Below are positions 15,875 through 25,040 of a DNA stretch of 45,411 nucleotides, in pieces; the first letter of the stretch is position 1, and each line of letters begins with the position of its first letter. Under the pieces are notes generated by a model. That model searched no databases, was not told the origin of the DNA, and worked only from the letters and a program-made list of their open reading frames with translations. The position numbers and the translations under genes were made by a program. The DNA is from Clostridium sp. (GTDB lineage Bacteria; Cyanobacteriota; Vampirovibrionia; Gastranaerophilales; Gastranaerophilaceae), in assembly GCA_018362895.1 (NCBI GenBank), contig JAHALR010000013.1, positions 1 to 45,411 on the forward strand, in the 5' to 3' direction.

Positions 15875-16414
15875 ATGAATGTAGTACAACCTATAAAAAA
15901 GATAGAAGATATTCAAAAGATTAAAAAATATTTGGCAAAAAAGCCAAGAGATGCGCTGCTTTTTAGTTTTGGAATAAATACAGGACTTAGAATATCTGAT
16001 ATATTATCGCTTGATGTTGGGGATGTAAAAGGCAGAAATTATATTGAAATTAGAGAGAAAAAGACAAACAAGTATAAAAAATTCCCACTCAATAGATTTT
16101 TAAAAGCGAAGATAGAAAATTTTGTAAAAGACAAACCACCTGAGCACCCGCTTTTTTATACACAAAAACATTGCAGTTTGGATAGAGCACAGGCGTATAG
16201 AATTTTAAATAAAGCAGCACTGGCCGTTGGGGTGCAGGAAAGAGTTGGAACACATACGTTGAGAAAGACTTTTGGATATCATAATTATAAAAAATATAAT
16301 GATATAGTACTCATGCAAAAAATCTTTAATCACTCTTCGCCATCAGTAACGCTTCGCTACATCGGCATCGAAAAAGACACAATCGACGCAAGCTACATGA
16401 ATTTTTATTTATAG
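15875..16414 (+). CDS. Small tyrosine recombinase/integrase
   Basis: This 179-residue protein is a stand-alone catalytic domain of a tyrosine site-specific recombinase, which cuts and rejoins DNA through a 3'-phosphotyrosine. The catalytic set is visible: Arg39 (NTGLRISDIL), the Lys63 region, His127-x-x-Arg130 (HTLRKTFGYH), His153 (FNHSSPS) and nucleophile Tyr162 (LRYIGI). The N-terminal core-binding domain of longer integrases is missing, as in a known group of integrases of about 180 aa from Firmicutes and their phages. The putative crossover site is just upstream. It may move the island, invert a segment, or be a captured remnant. Confidence 0.92.
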   Translation: MNVVQPIKKIEDIQKIKKYLAKKPRDALLFSFGINTGLRISDILSLDVGDVKGRNYIEIREKKTNKYKKFPLNRFLKAKIENFVKDKPPEHPLFYTQKHCSLDRAQAYRILNKAALAVGVQERVGTHTLRKTFGYHNYKKYNDIVLMQKIFNHSSPSVTLRYIGIEKDTIDASYMNFYL

Positions 16415-16439
16415 AATATGCTTGTAATAAAATATAAGT

Positions 16440-17099
16440 ATGAAAACACAAGAAGAAATTGTATTTAAATCAAATGGTTGGCAAGCTGTCAATAGGATTG
16501 GAATTTTGAATGAAAATTATCATACGCTTATTCTAAATTACAATGAGCTAAAAAATGAAATTATAAAAATTCAAACTTGTGTTGAACCAATATTGTTATT
16601 ATTTAACAACCCAAACCTAAATCGTTATATTTTCAACTTTCTCGCTTCAACTACTGCTTTAATAGATTCTTGCAGGAATACAATGAAGTTTTATAAAGAA
16701 ACAGATTTGTATAAAACATATGAAGATACTGTAAAAAAGTTATTTGCAAAAAATAAAGAAACAATATTCATAAAAGATTTAAGGAATTGTATTATGCATT
16801 ATAAAATAATTTCTCCTTGTCTTTCCGATAATAATCAAGTTAGTTTTGAAGTCTATAAATTAAATGAATTTGAAGGATGGACATCGTTATCAAAAGAATT
16901 TATTCAAGAACAAGGAAAATTTGTTATTATAATACCCTTGATAGAAAATTATTTTAAACGATTAGAACCTTTTTATATGGAGATTTATTCAAAAATAATT
17001 GAATTTCATCAAGAAGATTTTAAGGAAACAATCAAACTTGCGTCTGCAATTGGCATGTCTTTGCCAAATATTTATTTCAAATTGGTATATAAACCATAA
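16440..17099 (+). CDS. Hypothetical protein with a HEPN-like RNxxxH motif
   Basis: The 219-residue, all-helical protein contains Arg115-Asn116-Cys-Ile-Met-His120 in 'KDLRNCIMHYK', which fits the R-[ND]-x3-H motif of HEPN ribonucleases common in toxin and defence proteins. The context is two long helices before the motif and a helical C-terminus. The motif is short and could arise by chance, so RNase activity is inference. It begins 25 nt after the recombinase stop without a clear Shine-Dalgarno and ends about 130 nt before the restriction operon. Confidence 0.55.
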   Translation: MKTQEEIVFKSNGWQAVNRIGILNENYHTLILNYNELKNEIIKIQTCVEPILLLFNNPNLNRYIFNFLASTTALIDSCRNTMKFYKETDLYKTYEDTVKKLFAKNKETIFIKDLRNCIMHYKIISPCLSDNNQVSFEVYKLNEFEGWTSLSKEFIQEQGKFVIIIPLIENYFKRLEPFYMEIYSKIIEFHQEDFKETIKLASAIGMSLPNIYFKLVYKP

Positions 17100-17228
17100 T
17101 TACGAATAATTAATTATTTTTATATATTCTATTTTCATATTTAATTAATGATTATGATATAAAACGCTTTACAATTCATCATAATAAGAATTTTCATGCT
17201 AATATGGATATACAAGAGAGGGTTAGTT

Positions 17229-19592
17229 ATGGCTTTAAAACTGGAAGTGCAGATTGATGGTAATAAAATTTATTCTCCATTAAGAGACAAATGGCTTGCG
17301 TTAACACCGGAAGAACAAGTTCGACAAAATTATATTTGTCGATTAGTAAATATTTACGGATATAGCCTTGAACAAATGGACGAAGAATTAAAAGTTAATA
17401 ATTCGCACAGAGGTCAGGGAAAAGCCAGAGCAGATATTGTTATTTGGAAATCTAAAGAAGATAAACAAAAAAACAGAGCTGCTTTTATTGTAATCGAGTG
17501 TAAAGCCGAAACCGTTAAAATTCAACAGCAAGATTATTATCAAGGTGCAAACTACGCAGCTTGGTCAGGAGCTAGTTTCTTCGTAACGACTAATGATAAG
17601 GAAACTAAATTCTTTAGAGTTGATAAAGATTCTATGCCAAAAGATTTGGATGAAATTATTGATATTCCGAATGCTTCAATAATCAACGACCAAAAGAAGA
17701 TTGATAAATTATTATCGAAAACTAAGGCTTTTTCCAGAGATGAATTTGCAAAACTGCTTTTTAAATGTCATTGCATTATTCGAAACAATGACAAACTTTC
17801 TCCAGAAGCAGCATTTGATGAAATAAGCAAAATCTTATTTATGAAAATAAGATATGAACGTAATCCGGATGAAGATGTATTATTCTCTTTAGAAAAATTT
17901 CAAAAAGATGAAAGACATTTTGAAAAAAATATTAAAAAGCACTTACCATTAGAAGCTCAAATACCTTACATGCAATATTTGTTTAAAGCAACAAAAGATG
18001 AATTTGCTGACGATAAGCTATTTGAACCTTATGAAACAATTAAAATTAAACAATATAGCTTTGAGCAAATTGTAAAAGAACTCGAAAAATACAACCTTTC
18101 AGCAACATCTGATGATGTAAAAGGTATAGCATTTGAACAATTTTTAGGGACAACATTTAGAGGTGAATTAGGACAGTTCTTTACACCTCGTACAATAGTA
18201 GATTTCATGGTAGAAGTACTTGACCCTCAGGAAGGTGAGACTATTTGCGATCCTACCTGTGGTTCTGGAGGGTTCTTAATTAAGGCTTTTGAATATGTTA
18301 GAGATAAAATCGAAAAAGATGTTGAACAATATAAAAAAGATTTAAAAGCTAAACTTTTTAATGAAGAATATGAAAAATTGTCAGAAAAAGAACAGCTTGA
18401 AGTTAATGAAAAATATAGTGATTATATTAAAAAGCTAACAATTGATATAAGTGTACCGAATAAAGCTTATCATAAACAATCTGAAGCAGAGAAAAATAGA
18501 AGAATTTCAAGACTGTCATCAAGCTGCATATATGGTACTGATGCAAACCCAAGAATGGCAAGAACATCAAAGATGAATATGATAATGCACGGGGATGGTC
18601 ATGGCGGAGTTTATCACCATGATGGTTTAATCAACGTAAATGGGATTTTTGAAAATAGGTTTGATGTAATTCTTACAAACCCACCTTTTGGAGCAAGAGT
18701 TGAAAAAAGCCAAACATTAACCTCTACTGATATTGATATACCTGTAAAGTTAGATTTATCAAATAAAAATGATGAACAGATAAAGGAACAGATAAACTCA
18801 ATAGAAAATGTTCAGTTAAAAACAAAATTATTGCATTATTATGAACGTTATGGAGTTGAATATTTGCAAAAATTAAATCAATTGAATGACGATATTGATA
18901 AAAAACAAAAAATTCTCGATAGGTTTAAATTAGGTAAAGTAAGTGGTTTAACAGAAGTTCTATTTATGGAAAGATGTTTAAATCTTTTAAAACCTGGTGG
19001 TAGAATGGGAATTGTCCTTCCTGAAGGAGTCTTAAATAATTCCAATTTGCAAAAAGTTAGAGATTTCTTTGAATCAAGTGCAAAAATTCTTTTAATTACA
19101 TCTATTCCACAAGATGTATTTATAGCTTCTGGAGCAACTATAAAACCAAGTTTACTCTTTTTTAAAAAGTTTACGGAAGAAGAAGAAAAACAATACAATG
19201 GTATTGTAAATCAAGTAAAAAAAGAAATTGATGATAAATATAAAATTGAAATATTGGAAATTGATAACCAACTTTCTAACGATAAAAAAGCTCATCAAAA
19301 AGCTTTAAAAGAAATAGAAAAACGAAAAGAACAAGAACTTGAAACAATAGGTCGAGAAAAAATTAAAGAACTATTTGACTATCAAATCCCAATAGTCCAA
19401 GTTGAAAAAGCAGGCATAACAACAACTGGTGCAAAATGTGAAAATGAACTTGTAGATGTAGCAAAGGAATTTAAATCATATCGTCAAGAAAATAATTTGT
19501 GGCAAGATAACAAATTAGATGTTTCATACAAGCTTGTAAACAATAACTTGGTGCAAGTAATAAATGGTGAGGAACAAGTTATTGATGAATAA
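17229..19592 (+). CDS. HsdR-N nuclease domain fused to N6-adenine methylase (HsdM-like)
   Basis: This 787-residue protein combines two parts. Residues 1-150 resemble the HsdR N-terminal PD-(D/E)XK nuclease: Asp69 in RADIVIW and Glu90-x-Lys92 in VIECKAE, then a Gln/Tyr-rich helix. Residues 240-640 are a type I-style N6-adenine methylase: GQFFTPRTIVDFM near 315-327, SAM motif DPTCGSGGF at 341-349, catalytic NPPF at 484-487. Residues 660-730 are a coiled coil. There is no helicase/translocase (SF2) domain here or nearby. I chose the ATG at 17229 because AGAGGG precedes it; an in-frame ATG at 17196 lacks such a site. Its last codons overlap the hsdS start. It should methylate, and perhaps cut, DNA together with HsdS. 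Confidence 0.88.
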   Translation: MALKLEVQIDGNKIYSPLRDKWLALTPEEQVRQNYICRLVNIYGYSLEQMDEELKVNNSHRGQGKARADIVIWKSKEDKQKNRAAFIVIECKAETVKIQQQDYYQGANYAAWSGASFFVTTNDKETKFFRVDKDSMPKDLDEIIDIPNASIINDQKKIDKLLSKTKAFSRDEFAKLLFKCHCIIRNNDKLSPEAAFDEISKILFMKIRYERNPDEDVLFSLEKFQKDERHFEKNIKKHLPLEAQIPYMQYLFKATKDEFADDKLFEPYETIKIKQYSFEQIVKELEKYNLSATSDDVKGIAFEQFLGTTFRGELGQFFTPRTIVDFMVEVLDPQEGETICDPTCGSGGFLIKAFEYVRDKIEKDVEQYKKDLKAKLFNEEYEKLSEKEQLEVNEKYSDYIKKLTIDISVPNKAYHKQSEAEKNRRISRLSSSCIYGTDANPRMARTSKMNMIMHGDGHGGVYHHDGLINVNGIFENRFDVILTNPPFGARVEKSQTLTSTDIDIPVKLDLSNKNDEQIKEQINSIENVQLKTKLLHYYERYGVEYLQKLNQLNDDIDKKQKILDRFKLGKVSGLTEVLFMERCLNLLKPGGRMGIVLPEGVLNNSNLQKVRDFFESSAKILLITSIPQDVFIASGATIKPSLLFFKKFTEEEEKQYNGIVNQVKKEIDDKYKIEILEIDNQLSNDKKAHQKALKEIEKRKEQELETIGREKIKELFDYQIPIVQVEKAGITTTGAKCENELVDVAKEFKSYRQENNLWQDNKLDVSYKLVNNNLVQVINGEEQVIDE

Positions 19593-20943
19593 TAGCGCTT
19601 TTTCATATCTAAATTTTATTCACTTTTCACAGCTTAATCTTTGGGATTTTAAACGTTATATTTCAAAAGTTGTAAGCTCTAAATATCCTATAGTTAAGTT
19701 AGCAAATTTTATTAATGAAGAAAATAAAAAAATTAAGCCATTTGATTTTCCCGAAGAAAAATTTGAAATTCTTGGGGTAAATAATAAAACGGGTTTGTTT
19801 GATGCCTATATAGAGGATGGTAACAAAATAAATCAGCCATATAAAATTGTTGAAAATGGTTTTCTTGCATATAATCCATACAGAATAAATGTTGGTTCAA
19901 TAGGATTAAAAACAAAAGATCAAAAATATAAATACATAAGTCCTGCTTATGTTGTATTTAGCTGTAAAAAAGATTTATTACCTGAATTTTTGTACATTCT
20001 TTTTAGAACAGATAAATTTAATGAGCTAATAAGAGAGAATACAACAGGTTCTGTTCGACAGACATTGTCTTTTTCTTCTATGGGACAAATTCGAATACCT
20101 CTTCCTTCACTAGAAAAACAAAAAGAAATTGTAGATAGATACAATGAAAAAATTAACATTTCTAAAAGACAAGAGAAAATAGCTATAAAACTCGAACAAA
20201 AACTTAATAATTGCATATACAATAAATTAGGATTAAAAATAAAAGAAGAGTCTCAGAAAGGTGATTTTATAAATTTTGTCAAGTTTTCTAATTTAAAACA
20301 GTGGGGAATAGATAAAATAAGTGGAACCGATCGTTTTTATAGCAAAAATTATAAATTACAATCATTAAATGATACTCAAAATTTATATATAGAAGCTTTT
20401 AGGGGAAAAAGCCCCAAATATGAGAATAACAGTAATTCAATAATTTTGAATCAAAAATGTAATAGATGGAATTCAATAGATTTAAATTATGCTAAAACAG
20501 TTTCTGAGTCTTGGGCTAATTCAATTGATAATAATTTTAAAACACAAGAAGGTGATGTTTTAATTAACTCTACAGGTGAAGGAACTATTGGAAGAGCTTC
20601 CTACATTAACAAAGAAAATATCGGCTTATTATATGATAGTCATATTTTATTATTAAGATTAAATCAAAAAAAAATAAATCCTTTATATTATACATATTTA
20701 CTTAATAGTCGTTTCGGACAAGAGCAAGTTAATTTTGTGAAATCTGCACAATCTACTAAACAAACAGAGTTAGGGATTGATAATTTGAAAAAAATCAAAT
20801 TTCCATATCCTGATATAGATGTACAAAATGAAATTGTTGATACTATTACAAAATTAAAGGCAAGAATTGAGAAATTAAATAATTTAGCAGAGCAAAATCG
20901 CCAACTTGCCCAAGAAGAATTTGAAAAGGAGTTGTTTGAATAA
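19585..20943 (+). CDS. hsdS: Type I restriction specificity subunit S
   Basis: The 452-residue protein has the two-fold HsdS layout. Target-recognition domain 1 (about 10-170) ends in a conserved helix with 'PLPSLEKQKEIVDRY'; target-recognition domain 2 (about 235-415) ends in 'PYPDIDVQNEIVDTI' and a second long helix. The helices act as a molecular ruler and contact the methylase, and the two domains read the two halves of the DNA target. The ATG at 19585 overlaps the upstream stop (GATGAATAA), and its own TAA overlaps the next ATG by one base, so all three genes are translationally coupled. No second or partial hsdS is present for shuffling. Confidence 0.92.
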   Translation: MNNSAFSYLNFIHFSQLNLWDFKRYISKVVSSKYPIVKLANFINEENKKIKPFDFPEEKFEILGVNNKTGLFDAYIEDGNKINQPYKIVENGFLAYNPYRINVGSIGLKTKDQKYKYISPAYVVFSCKKDLLPEFLYILFRTDKFNELIRENTTGSVRQTLSFSSMGQIRIPLPSLEKQKEIVDRYNEKINISKRQEKIAIKLEQKLNNCIYNKLGLKIKEESQKGDFINFVKFSNLKQWGIDKISGTDRFYSKNYKLQSLNDTQNLYIEAFRGKSPKYENNSNSIILNQKCNRWNSIDLNYAKTVSESWANSIDNNFKTQEGDVLINSTGEGTIGRASYINKENIGLLYDSHILLLRLNQKKINPLYYTYLLNSRFGQEQVNFVKSAQSTKQTELGIDNLKKIKFPYPDIDVQNEIVDTITKLKARIEKLNNLAEQNRQLAQEEFEKELFE

Positions 20944-23411
20944 TGGAAATAAGACAAGCTTTTTTAGGATATTTTAAAGCTCAATTAGAAAAAAAAGAAA
21001 AAATTGATATAAATACTCTTTTGCAAATTTCACAAGATTATGAAACAAAAGCAGATGAAGTACTAAAAGAACTTTTTTCAGAGGGCTTAATTGTTGGAGT
21101 ACAAAAATCTAATCCAGAAAAATCCAGTTTGCTTAAAAGTTATCTAACAATATCATTAACTCCAAAAGGAATCAAACATCTTGGTATTGATAGCACAAAT
21201 GAAGAAATAAAAACTCAAAATATAAGTAATGAAAATACAAAGTTACTGAATGTTGAAAAAATTATAGAAAAAGAAAAAAATCGAATTTCTCAATTATCTA
21301 ATGAGGGTAAAAACAAAGAAATAATTGAAAAAATATTGTCATATTTTAAATTCCTAAATACCAATATTCACAACTATCCAGATGGAAAAATTAAAAGTTC
21401 TGAGATAAAAGAAGAAATAAAAAACATTGTATCTAAATATTATGAAAGTATAGCTGCAATTAAGGCAAGCCAAATAACTAATAATATGAAAAATGAAGGA
21501 TACATAACCTTTATTTACCAGAAAAACACTCCAGAAAGATATGAAATAAATAGTCTTTTAACTTCTAAAGGAGCTAGCTATCTTGAACAGTTAGAAAAAG
21601 ACTATAAAGAAAAATTCGAGAATTATTGCAAAGAAAATAATATAAAATTCCCAGATTCAATAGGTCCTAATGCTGCAAAATTTTTAGAAATTATTAATAA
21701 TTCTCAAACTCAAAAGGCTCTTGAAGTTGTCCAAAATTTTTATAAGAATTTTTCTAATGAACAATTAACAGAACTAATCAAAAATGCAAATATTGCAGTT
21801 CGAGCAGCGCAAAGTATTCCTAATATAAACCCTATTACACTTTCTCATAATGTAATAGACGAAGCAAAAGAAGACAAAGAAGTTAATGAGACAAAAGATA
21901 ATAAAGAGAAAACATATACTTTCGAAGGCATATTAGGTCAGAACTGTGGAGAAATAGTTCAAACAACAGGTGAAGACGAAAAAAGAATACAAATTAAGGG
22001 TTTTAAAGTTAAAGATGGTATTAGAATATTAAGAGGGTTTGCAAAATCTTCGATACTTGCAGAATATTCAAAACCAGATAACAATTATCAACGAAATGAA
22101 AACAATAATCATTTAAATTCTTTAAAATCATTCATGAAGGATATTAAGACTTCTGCTAAATATTTACCTGAAGTTACCTTAGTAGCAAGAGGTTATCAAA
22201 AATTAGAACCAATGAAATTAAGCGGAAAATTATCAGATACACAGCAAGGAGAATTAGAAAATCTAGAATATTGGAAATTGACAGTTAACAAAGAACAATT
22301 ATTTCGTATTGATGGAAATCATAGACTAGAGGCAACAAAAAATAAAGATTACTATATCCCTTTTTCAATCATAATATGGGAAAATAATCCTAATAGTCTC
22401 GATGATGAAGCATTTTTATTTTATTTTCTAAATAGTAAAGCTAAAAAATTAGAAACTGAAGAAAATTTAAAAGGGCTTGTAAATGCAAAAACTTGGAATG
22501 ATAAGGAACTTGAAAACGCTAATATTTTATTACCTTATATAAGGCATTTTAAATATAATTTTGAAGATCATAAACTATTTAATAAAACTTACTATAAAGA
22601 TAAAAATAATAATGAAAATGCTAAAACGCAAATATTAAATGTTTTAGAGGTAATTCAAAAAGAAACTGATAATTTAAATTTACCTTTTGATATTGAAGCA
22701 TTTGAAGAATACATCAAAAATACCCAAGAAATTATTTCACAAAAAGAACGTTTTAAATATTTAAGAAAACAATTTAGAAATTTCCCACAATTTGTTTTCT
22801 ATACGTTATATAAAAAGGATGGAGATGTTGAAGAAGCACTAAGATTTATAAATGCTACAAATAAATGGGCAGAATTTTATAAACACGATTCTAATTCTTT
22901 TATTTATCCAAATAAAATGTTTTACAATGCAGAAAAACAATTAGGGAAAAAAATCAATATTTTCGTAGCTATGCCTTATTATAATAATGTAATTGTAACT
23001 CAATTTAATAAAACTTTTACATCAATGGTAGATGAATTAAAACAAGAAGAGGAATTGCTTAAAGATAAATTAAATTTGTATCCTATTATGACATACAAAG
23101 CGGAAAGTACTGATATTTTAGCAAATATGGATAAACAAATTGGTGAATGTGATATATTTGTTGCAGATATTTCGAATCATGGGGAGAACAAAGTTAATCC
23201 AAATGTTATGTTTGAACTAGGAAGGGTATATGACAAAAAGAATTTTATATTGATTAGAAATCAGAATAATGATATTAATGAAAGTGCTTTTGATATAAAA
23301 CATATCGACTATGTTCCAATAGATTTTGGTATGGGATTTGATACTTCAATAAAAAATGAATTAAAGCCACGAATTTTACATATGATTAAGAATATTATTG
23401 GTTTTTGTTAG
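20943..23411 (+). CDS. Winged-helix / DGQHR-like / TIR-like fusion protein
   Basis: The third gene of the restriction-like operon encodes 822 residues. About 1-80 and 125-220 are two similar winged-helix-like segments, each ending in a 'LTxKG' turn. About 325-620 resembles the DndB/DGQHR family, with LFRIDGNHRLEAT at 453-465 carrying DGNHR in place of DGQHR. About 670-822 is a Rossmann/flavodoxin-like domain of the TIR or nucleoside-deoxyribosyltransferase type: FVAMPY (674-679), CDIFVADIS (736-744) and NPNVMFELG (752-760), with Glu758 at the usual catalytic position. DGQHR proteins are linked to DNA-modification control and TIR-like domains to nucleotide-based defence; the combined role is inferred. 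Its start overlaps the hsdS stop. Confidence 0.7.
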   Translation: MEIRQAFLGYFKAQLEKKEKIDINTLLQISQDYETKADEVLKELFSEGLIVGVQKSNPEKSSLLKSYLTISLTPKGIKHLGIDSTNEEIKTQNISNENTKLLNVEKIIEKEKNRISQLSNEGKNKEIIEKILSYFKFLNTNIHNYPDGKIKSSEIKEEIKNIVSKYYESIAAIKASQITNNMKNEGYITFIYQKNTPERYEINSLLTSKGASYLEQLEKDYKEKFENYCKENNIKFPDSIGPNAAKFLEIINNSQTQKALEVVQNFYKNFSNEQLTELIKNANIAVRAAQSIPNINPITLSHNVIDEAKEDKEVNETKDNKEKTYTFEGILGQNCGEIVQTTGEDEKRIQIKGFKVKDGIRILRGFAKSSILAEYSKPDNNYQRNENNNHLNSLKSFMKDIKTSAKYLPEVTLVARGYQKLEPMKLSGKLSDTQQGELENLEYWKLTVNKEQLFRIDGNHRLEATKNKDYYIPFSIIIWENNPNSLDDEAFLFYFLNSKAKKLETEENLKGLVNAKTWNDKELENANILLPYIRHFKYNFEDHKLFNKTYYKDKNNNENAKTQILNVLEVIQKETDNLNLPFDIEAFEEYIKNTQEIISQKERFKYLRKQFRNFPQFVFYTLYKKDGDVEEALRFINATNKWAEFYKHDSNSFIYPNKMFYNAEKQLGKKINIFVAMPYYNNVIVTQFNKTFTSMVDELKQEEELLKDKLNLYPIMTYKAESTDILANMDKQIGECDIFVADISNHGENKVNPNVMFELGRVYDKKNFILIRNQNNDINESAFDIKHIDYVPIDFGMGFDTSIKNELKPRILHMIKNIIGFC

Positions 23412-23521
23412 GAAATTATAAGTTAATTTTTACTTTATAGTAGATACACAACATTTAATATGCCTAAGTTTTAGTGAATTGCTTTTGTAATTTAGATATT
23501 AAATAAATTGGAGTTTAACCA

Positions 23522-24658
23522 ATGCTTAATGATAAGCTGAATAATTTAATAAAAGAAATAAAAACTATTACCAATAATGATTTTTATCTCGAAATTAGCA
23601 AAATTAAGACAAAAGATAATTATTTTTTAATAAGAATTCAAACTTCAGAACCTTTTAAAAAATATACATTAGATAAAATAAAACGTCTTTATGATACTTA
23701 TAAAGACGATGCTTATCAAAAAAAGATTATTTTAGAAGATATTAAAAAACTTTTTTTTAATAATTGGGATGGAGCTTATTCTGAATTAACCGCATATGAT
23801 TTATTAAATTTAATTTTTGATAATCCATGTAAAATTCAAATTAATGACAAAAAAAAAGAACATACTTTAGCAAAATATTGTAATGATGCAGAAGTTTCTG
23901 ATATTGATGGATATTTAGAAGATGCAATTTGTTTTTTTGAAATAAAAACACTTAGGTCTCGTTTATATGAATTGATAAATAAATTAAAAAGTGAATTGGA
24001 GTCTCGCAGTGTAAATGACGTTTTTATTATTCAATCTGACTATCCATTATCGCTAGAAATAACTAGTGATAAATCATACTCAGCATTAAAAAAAGAAATC
24101 CTTAATGCCAAGCGGAATAAAGAAAGATCTTTAGCATCAAAAACAATCAGAGGATTATTTTTTAGATTTTATTATGAAAGACAACCAGTCTTAATTAAAA
24201 GTCATAATTGTGAAACTAACTATCAAATGGCAAAAAGATTAGAGACATTACCATTGAATCAATATAAACAGTATGTTGATGGACGATTTATAAAAGTTTA
24301 TGTCTGTAATGGGCTTAATTTGAATAATAATTTAATATACAATGAAGAATTTTTTAGAGCATTAGCAAGACGTGTTTTTTGCAGATTAACAAACGTAGAA
24401 GATGTATTTGACGATAATTCAGAATTATCAACGGCATTTATTGCCAAACATTTAAGTGGTTTGTTATTTATCGTTGATTTATCTGCCAATATTCAAAAGA
24501 AAATAGATAATCCAAAAGATTTATATAAAGTTTATTTGTATTCAAACCCTAACGCAGAATTTGCTAATAAGTTAATAGGTTTTAGAAATTTTCAGTTTAA
24601 TTTAAATATGAAAAATATTAAAAATACTTGTGATGACTTTGAATATGATAACTATTAG
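23522..24658 (+). CDS. PD-(D/E)XK-like nuclease candidate
   Basis: This 378-residue protein has a restriction-endonuclease-like core: Glu88 in a helix (AYSELTAYDLL), then Asp127/Asp129 in 'VSDIDGYL' and Glu140-Ile-Lys142 in 'CFFEIKT', which together form the E...D...ExK set. The C-terminal half is mixed and unrecognised. It has a GGAG site 9 nt before the ATG and lies 110 nt after the three-gene operon, so it may be transcribed separately or be an accessory part. The nuclease call is by motif only. Confidence 0.6.
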   Translation: MLNDKLNNLIKEIKTITNNDFYLEISKIKTKDNYFLIRIQTSEPFKKYTLDKIKRLYDTYKDDAYQKKIILEDIKKLFFNNWDGAYSELTAYDLLNLIFDNPCKIQINDKKKEHTLAKYCNDAEVSDIDGYLEDAICFFEIKTLRSRLYELINKLKSELESRSVNDVFIIQSDYPLSLEITSDKSYSALKKEILNAKRNKERSLASKTIRGLFFRFYYERQPVLIKSHNCETNYQMAKRLETLPLNQYKQYVDGRFIKVYVCNGLNLNNNLIYNEEFFRALARRVFCRLTNVEDVFDDNSELSTAFIAKHLSGLLFIVDLSANIQKKIDNPKDLYKVYLYSNPNAEFANKLIGFRNFQFNLNMKNIKNTCDDFEYDNY

Positions 24659-24674
24659 TGGGTATTAAACTGAA

Positions 24675-25001
24675 CTAATAAAATTTTTCAATCATAAGTT
24701 TACACCAAGCACATTTTTCTCTATTTTGTCTTTTGGTTTTCTCATCTGCATTAAAATTTTCTATTTGTTCAAGAACATCAAAAGCTTGTTTGCACAATTC
24801 TTTATCTGGTCTTCTGTCATTTATGCCATTTGTAGCTTTAATCATTGATTTATATACTGATAATGCATTTCGATATATTTCTAAATTAAAATCAAAATGA
24901 TTTTCAATAAAACAAATAATATAATTTAAAGTTTCTAAAAACATTTCTTTGGTTACAGTCTGATTGCCATATTTTATTGGGAATTTGATGGGTATATGCA
25001 T
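24675..25001 (-). CDS. Small hypothetical island protein
   Basis: This is a 108-residue helical protein ending in a Cys-rich CAWCKLMIEKFY tail. I recognise no family. A TATAAT hexamer sits just upstream of the ATG, suggesting its own promoter and a very short leader. It lies 39 nt downstream of the broken cyclase-like gene on the same strand. Confidence 0.5.
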   Translation of the reverse strand: MHIPIKFPIKYGNQTVTKEMFLETLNYIICFIENHFDFNLEIYRNALSVYKSMIKATNGINDRRPDKELCKQAFDVLEQIENFNADEKTKRQNREKCAWCKLMIEKFY

Positions 25002-25040
25002 CTCATTTTGTTAATTATAGCATATTTATAACTACAAAAA

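Noticed and set aside
15875..20943. Recombinase-driven shuffling of hsdS
   Set aside because: There is only one complete hsdS and no partial copy or inverted repeats within its target-recognition domains.
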